The notes beneath the pieces are model-generated. The model did no database searches, was not told the origin of the DNA, and saw only the letters and a list, made by a program, of their open reading frames with translations. 64,000 bases of DNA, from NCBI RefSeq assembly GCF_049701175.1, contig NZ_JBNATW010000001.1:72976-136975 (forward strand), in the 5' to 3' direction. Origin of the DNA: Thermovenabulum sp049701175 (GTDB lineage: Bacteria > Bacillota > Thermosediminibacteria > Thermosediminibacterales > Thermosediminibacteraceae). The position numbers and the translations under genes are program-made. This document shows, in pieces, positions 61,633-64,000 of the stretch (within the stretch, counting starts at the first letter, position 1; every line of letters starts with the position of its first letter).

Positions 61633-61653
61633 AATGATAATCATTCTCATTAT
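61633..61653. promoter_or_regulatory. Second Fur box upstream of feo
   Basis: TGATAATCATTCTCATTA within 61633-61653 is a near-perfect Fur operator, with a further AT-rich Fur-like half site (AATAATTGTTATTA) just to the left. Together with the copy at 61428 it brackets the feo promoter region. Confidence 0.82.
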
Positions 61654-61708
61654 GCTTTCAAAAAAATTATATAACACACCTTTTATATTGTCAATGAGAG
61701 TTTATTAA

Positions 61709-62152
61709 TTATTTTTTCAAGACTTTTTCTCTAATAAAATCAAGACAATAAATCAGTTCTTCCTTTTCTTTATCCGATAAATCCTTTACCTTGTCAACGA
61801 TATAGTCTATAAATACCTTTCTAAAATTATTTATCTCATCATAACCCTTTTCGGTAAGTCTCACCATGACAACTCGCCTATCTTCAGGCAGAAAAAACCT
61901 TTCAACCAATTTTTTTTCAATCAACCGGTCTACCATTACCGTCAGACTTCCCGTTGTTATATTCATATGTTCGCTAAGTTCCTTCATCTTTACTGGGCCG
62001 TATTCCTTTAATATGAAAAGGAGAGGATATTGGCTGGGAGTAGCTTCTAAATTACTATTGGTAAAATAGTTTTTAAAAAACTTTTTTGTCCATCTTTTCA
62101 TTTCATAATTAAATTCTTCCATTTTTTGAGCAATTTCAAAATCATTAATCAT
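61709..62152 (-). CDS. MarR-family transcriptional regulator
   Basis: A 147-residue winged-helix dimer. The recognition region is MKELSEHMNITTGSLTVMVD near 57-76 and the wing is FFLPEDRRVVMVRLTEKG near 90. ATG 62152 overlaps the MATE gene by 8 bp, so the regulator is co-transcribed with the efflux pump it probably controls, although the pump comes first. Confidence 0.92.
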   Translation of the reverse strand: MINDFEIAQKMEEFNYEMKRWTKKFFKNYFTNSNLEATPSQYPLLFILKEYGPVKMKELSEHMNITTGSLTVMVDRLIEKKLVERFFLPEDRRVVMVRLTEKGYDEINNFRKVFIDYIVDKVKDLSDKEKEELIYCLDFIREKVLKK

Positions 62153-63551
62153 AAACCTCTTCCTCCACCACGCCTTTATTTAATCCATGTACAGCAACAC
62201 TTCTTTTCCATTTGCCTGAAAGATAATAAGCATAGCTTAAAAGGGTACTGATTATTGAACTTATGGACATTGCCAGCCAAATTCCGTTGCTGTTTAATAA
62301 AGTGTGAAAGGATAAAAAGTAGGCTAAAGGTATTCTTATTACCCAGAGGGAAACTATTGAAATAAGCATTGGTATAAAGGTAGCACCAGCTCCCCTTATT
62401 ATTCCATTAACAACCCACATAAAACCAAAGGGAATGTAAGAAAAACCTAAAATTTTTAATATATTAGTCCCAGCCACCAATACATTTATATCATTTGTAA
62501 ACATAGAAAGCAATATCTTTGGTATAGCATAAATTAAAATTGTTATTGATCCTGAAATAATCAAAGAAAGAATTCCTGCCCATTTTAATAATTCTGATAC
62601 CCTTTCATATTTACCAGCACCGATATTTTGAGCGCTTATGGAAGAGGTAGCAAGTCCCACAGACATTGCAGGCAAAAACGCAAAGGAATCTATTTTGCTT
62701 GCGGCTCCCCACGCTGCCACAATATTAGGACCAAAGGAATTTACTATACTCATCATTGCTGTCATGCCAAGGGACACTACGGTTTGCTGTATCCCAGAAG
62801 GTAGTCCAATTTTAATTATTTTTACTGTGATATCTTTATCATATCCAAGCTCATTTAATTTAATAGAAAGAAGATGATTGTTTTTATTTAGATAATTTAC
62901 TGCGAGGAAAAAGGATATAGCCTGAGCTATAACCGTTGCTAAAGCTGCTCCATTTATACCCATTTTAGGAATTGGTCCAATTCCAAAAATAAATATTGGA
63001 TCTAATATAATATTTATAACTGTAGTATAAAAAAGAAATATCAGAGGAGTCCTTGAGTCCCCTAACCCTCTTAAAATAGCACTAACAGCGTTATAAGCAA
63101 AGGTAAATATTAGTCCTGCTAATATTATGTTTAAATACCCCGAAGCTGATTCCATAATTTCTTTTGGTGTGTTCATGATATTAAGAATAGGTTTATGGAA
63201 TATTATTCCCACAATTGAGATAATTACTGCCGAAATGGTTAAAAGGTACATCGATGTGTTTATAGTTTTCTTAACCATATCAATATTTTTTGCTCCTTTA
63301 TATTGACCCACTAGAACCGTTGTAGCCATTGTAATTCCCATTACCAATGAAATAAGGAGGAAAATTATTGGAAAACTTACCGAAACAGCGGCAAGGGCAT
63401 TTGGTCCTAAAAATTTTCCAACCCAAATAGAATCTACTGTGTTATATAGGGTTTGAAGTATATTCCCTAAAAATAAAGGAATAGAAAATTTTATGAGGTG
63501 TTTTAATATACTACCCTGCGTAAAATCATAAGCGAATTTATCTCCTTTCAA
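62145..63551 (-). CDS. MATE-family efflux protein
   Basis: A 468-residue, 12-helix Na+/H+ antiporter family exporter. ILKHLIKFSIPLFLGNILQT opens the first helix; YNTVDSIWVGKFLGPNALAA and GLGDSRTPLIF are family-typical, and the second half repeats the pattern (LPSGIQQTVVSLG). TTG 63551 is chosen because AAAGAGGTGG precedes it; ATG 63578 has no ribosome-binding site. It is followed by an overlapping MarR gene. Substrates of such pumps are cationic drugs or metabolites; not predictable here. Confidence 0.92.
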   Translation of the reverse strand: MKGDKFAYDFTQGSILKHLIKFSIPLFLGNILQTLYNTVDSIWVGKFLGPNALAAVSVSFPIIFLLISLVMGITMATTVLVGQYKGAKNIDMVKKTINTSMYLLTISAVIISIVGIIFHKPILNIMNTPKEIMESASGYLNIILAGLIFTFAYNAVSAILRGLGDSRTPLIFLFYTTVINIILDPIFIFGIGPIPKMGINGAALATVIAQAISFFLAVNYLNKNNHLLSIKLNELGYDKDITVKIIKIGLPSGIQQTVVSLGMTAMMSIVNSFGPNIVAAWGAASKIDSFAFLPAMSVGLATSSISAQNIGAGKYERVSELLKWAGILSLIISGSITILIYAIPKILLSMFTNDINVLVAGTNILKILGFSYIPFGFMWVVNGIIRGAGATFIPMLISIVSLWVIRIPLAYFLSFHTLLNSNGIWLAMSISSIISTLLSYAYYLSGKWKRSVAVHGLNKGVVEEEVYD

Positions 63552-63649
63552 TTTATTCCACCTCTTTTTGTTTTTCATATATTGATTTTATTTTTTACTT
63601 TACTTAATTTTATCTATAATAATTTTTTACTTTTGCAGTTTATTTTTTT

Positions 63650-63663
63650 GGGACAAAGTCTCC
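63650..63663. promoter_or_regulatory. Imperfect palindrome upstream of the MATE gene
   Basis: GGGACAAAGTCTCC has one mismatch from a perfect 5+3+5 palindrome and is the only GC-rich site in the 350-bp AT-rich stretch between the MATE gene and the 5S rRNA. It may be the MarR operator. Otherwise this stretch shows only a short ctttagttttt direct repeat. Confidence 0.3.
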
Positions 63664-63902
63664 TATATATGAAAACTTTTATTTTTTTATGTATCAATTG
63701 TCTCATTAAATTACCATTTTTTAATTAATATCTTCTTCATTTATTATATTTTTCACTTTAGTTTTTGCTTTAGTTTTTCTCCTTCAATAATAATTATTTA
63801 TATAGCTCAGATTTTAATTAACATTAAGTCATATAATCATATTTATAAATTTTTTTACACTCTATTATTTTTATTTTCAAAGTTTTTAATAATAAATAAA
63901 GA

Positions 63903-64000
63903 TTTCGGCAGCGACCTACTCTCCCGGGATTCCCCAGTACCATCAGCGCTGGAGGGCTTAACCTGTGTGTTCGGTATGGATACCGGTGTTTCCCCTCCGC
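63903..64000 (-). rRNA. 5S ribosomal RNA (3' part, cut by window end)
   Basis: The minus strand ends with CCGAACACACAGGTTAAG, CTCCAGCGCTGATGGTACTG and GGGAGAGTAGGTCGCTGCCG, the conserved bacterial 5S sequence. About 20 nt of the 5' end lie outside the window. It is presumably the end of an rRNA operon transcribed toward this window. Confidence 0.96.

Overview
The window reads as chromosome of a low-GC, anaerobic, probably thermophilic Firmicute (Clostridia; Thermoanaerobacterales or Thermosediminibacterales-like). The pointers are T-box leaders on ilv-leu and serS, S-box and TPP riboswitches, frequent TTG/GTG starts with strong AGGAGG sites, a sulfide-type Thi4, an AOR-family tungsten/molybdenum oxidoreductase, a ferrous-iron Feo system and an Amj-type lipid II flippase. 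The assignment is by gene content only; nothing in the window names the species. No phage, insertion sequence or CRISPR array was seen.

Layout. 1-6.0 kb (minus): an efflux operon, DedA/PAP2 fusion - membrane fusion protein - RND pump - TolC-like protein (cut by the window edge). 6.3-7.8 kb (plus): a membrane glycosyltransferase. 7.97-12.0 kb (plus): a sigma-54 activator whose sensor is a TIM barrel homologous to the last gene of the two-gene unit it precedes, with a canonical -24/-12 promoter and a palindromic upstream site in between. 12.1-15.6 kb (minus): argF-argG-argH. 16.2-19.4 kb (plus): S-box, metN-metI-metQ and an Asp/Glu racemase-like gene. 19.4-23.2 kb (minus): TPP riboswitch, thi4-thiD-thiE-thiC. 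23.3-30.3 kb (minus): Leu-type T-box, ilvB-ilvN-leuA-leuC-leuD-leuB. 30.3-32.4 kb: a chemoreceptor.

32.5-49.6 kb (minus) is the main accessory block: about 18 co-directional genes headed by a GntR/FCD regulator. They encode a MoaD-like carrier, an RraA-like protein, an Ldh2-type dehydrogenase, an AOR-family enzyme, a cupin, a TRAP transporter, two zinc alcohol dehydrogenases, a creatininase-family (IolN-like) hydrolase, two TIM-barrel sugar isomerases (one broken), two Gfo/Idh/MocA dehydrogenases, an Asp/Glu racemase-like protein and an unknown. The enzyme set resembles the Thermotoga-type inositol route (dehydrogenase, second dehydrogenase, hydrolase, epimerase) with extra oxidative steps. 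A repeated TGATATATCA palindrome, one copy at the regulator's own predicted start site, is the likely operator, and several gaps carry strong hairpins without U-tracts.

49.9-64 kb: an FMN glutamate-synthase-like protein with an N-terminal Cys cluster; pdxS-pdxT with divergent pdxR; amj; serS under a Ser T-box; an ECF S component with a HypE/ThiL-like ATPase; feo genes with FeoB split into GTPase and membrane proteins behind Fur boxes; a MATE-MarR pair; and the 3' part of a 5S rRNA at the window end, implying an rRNA operon just outside.
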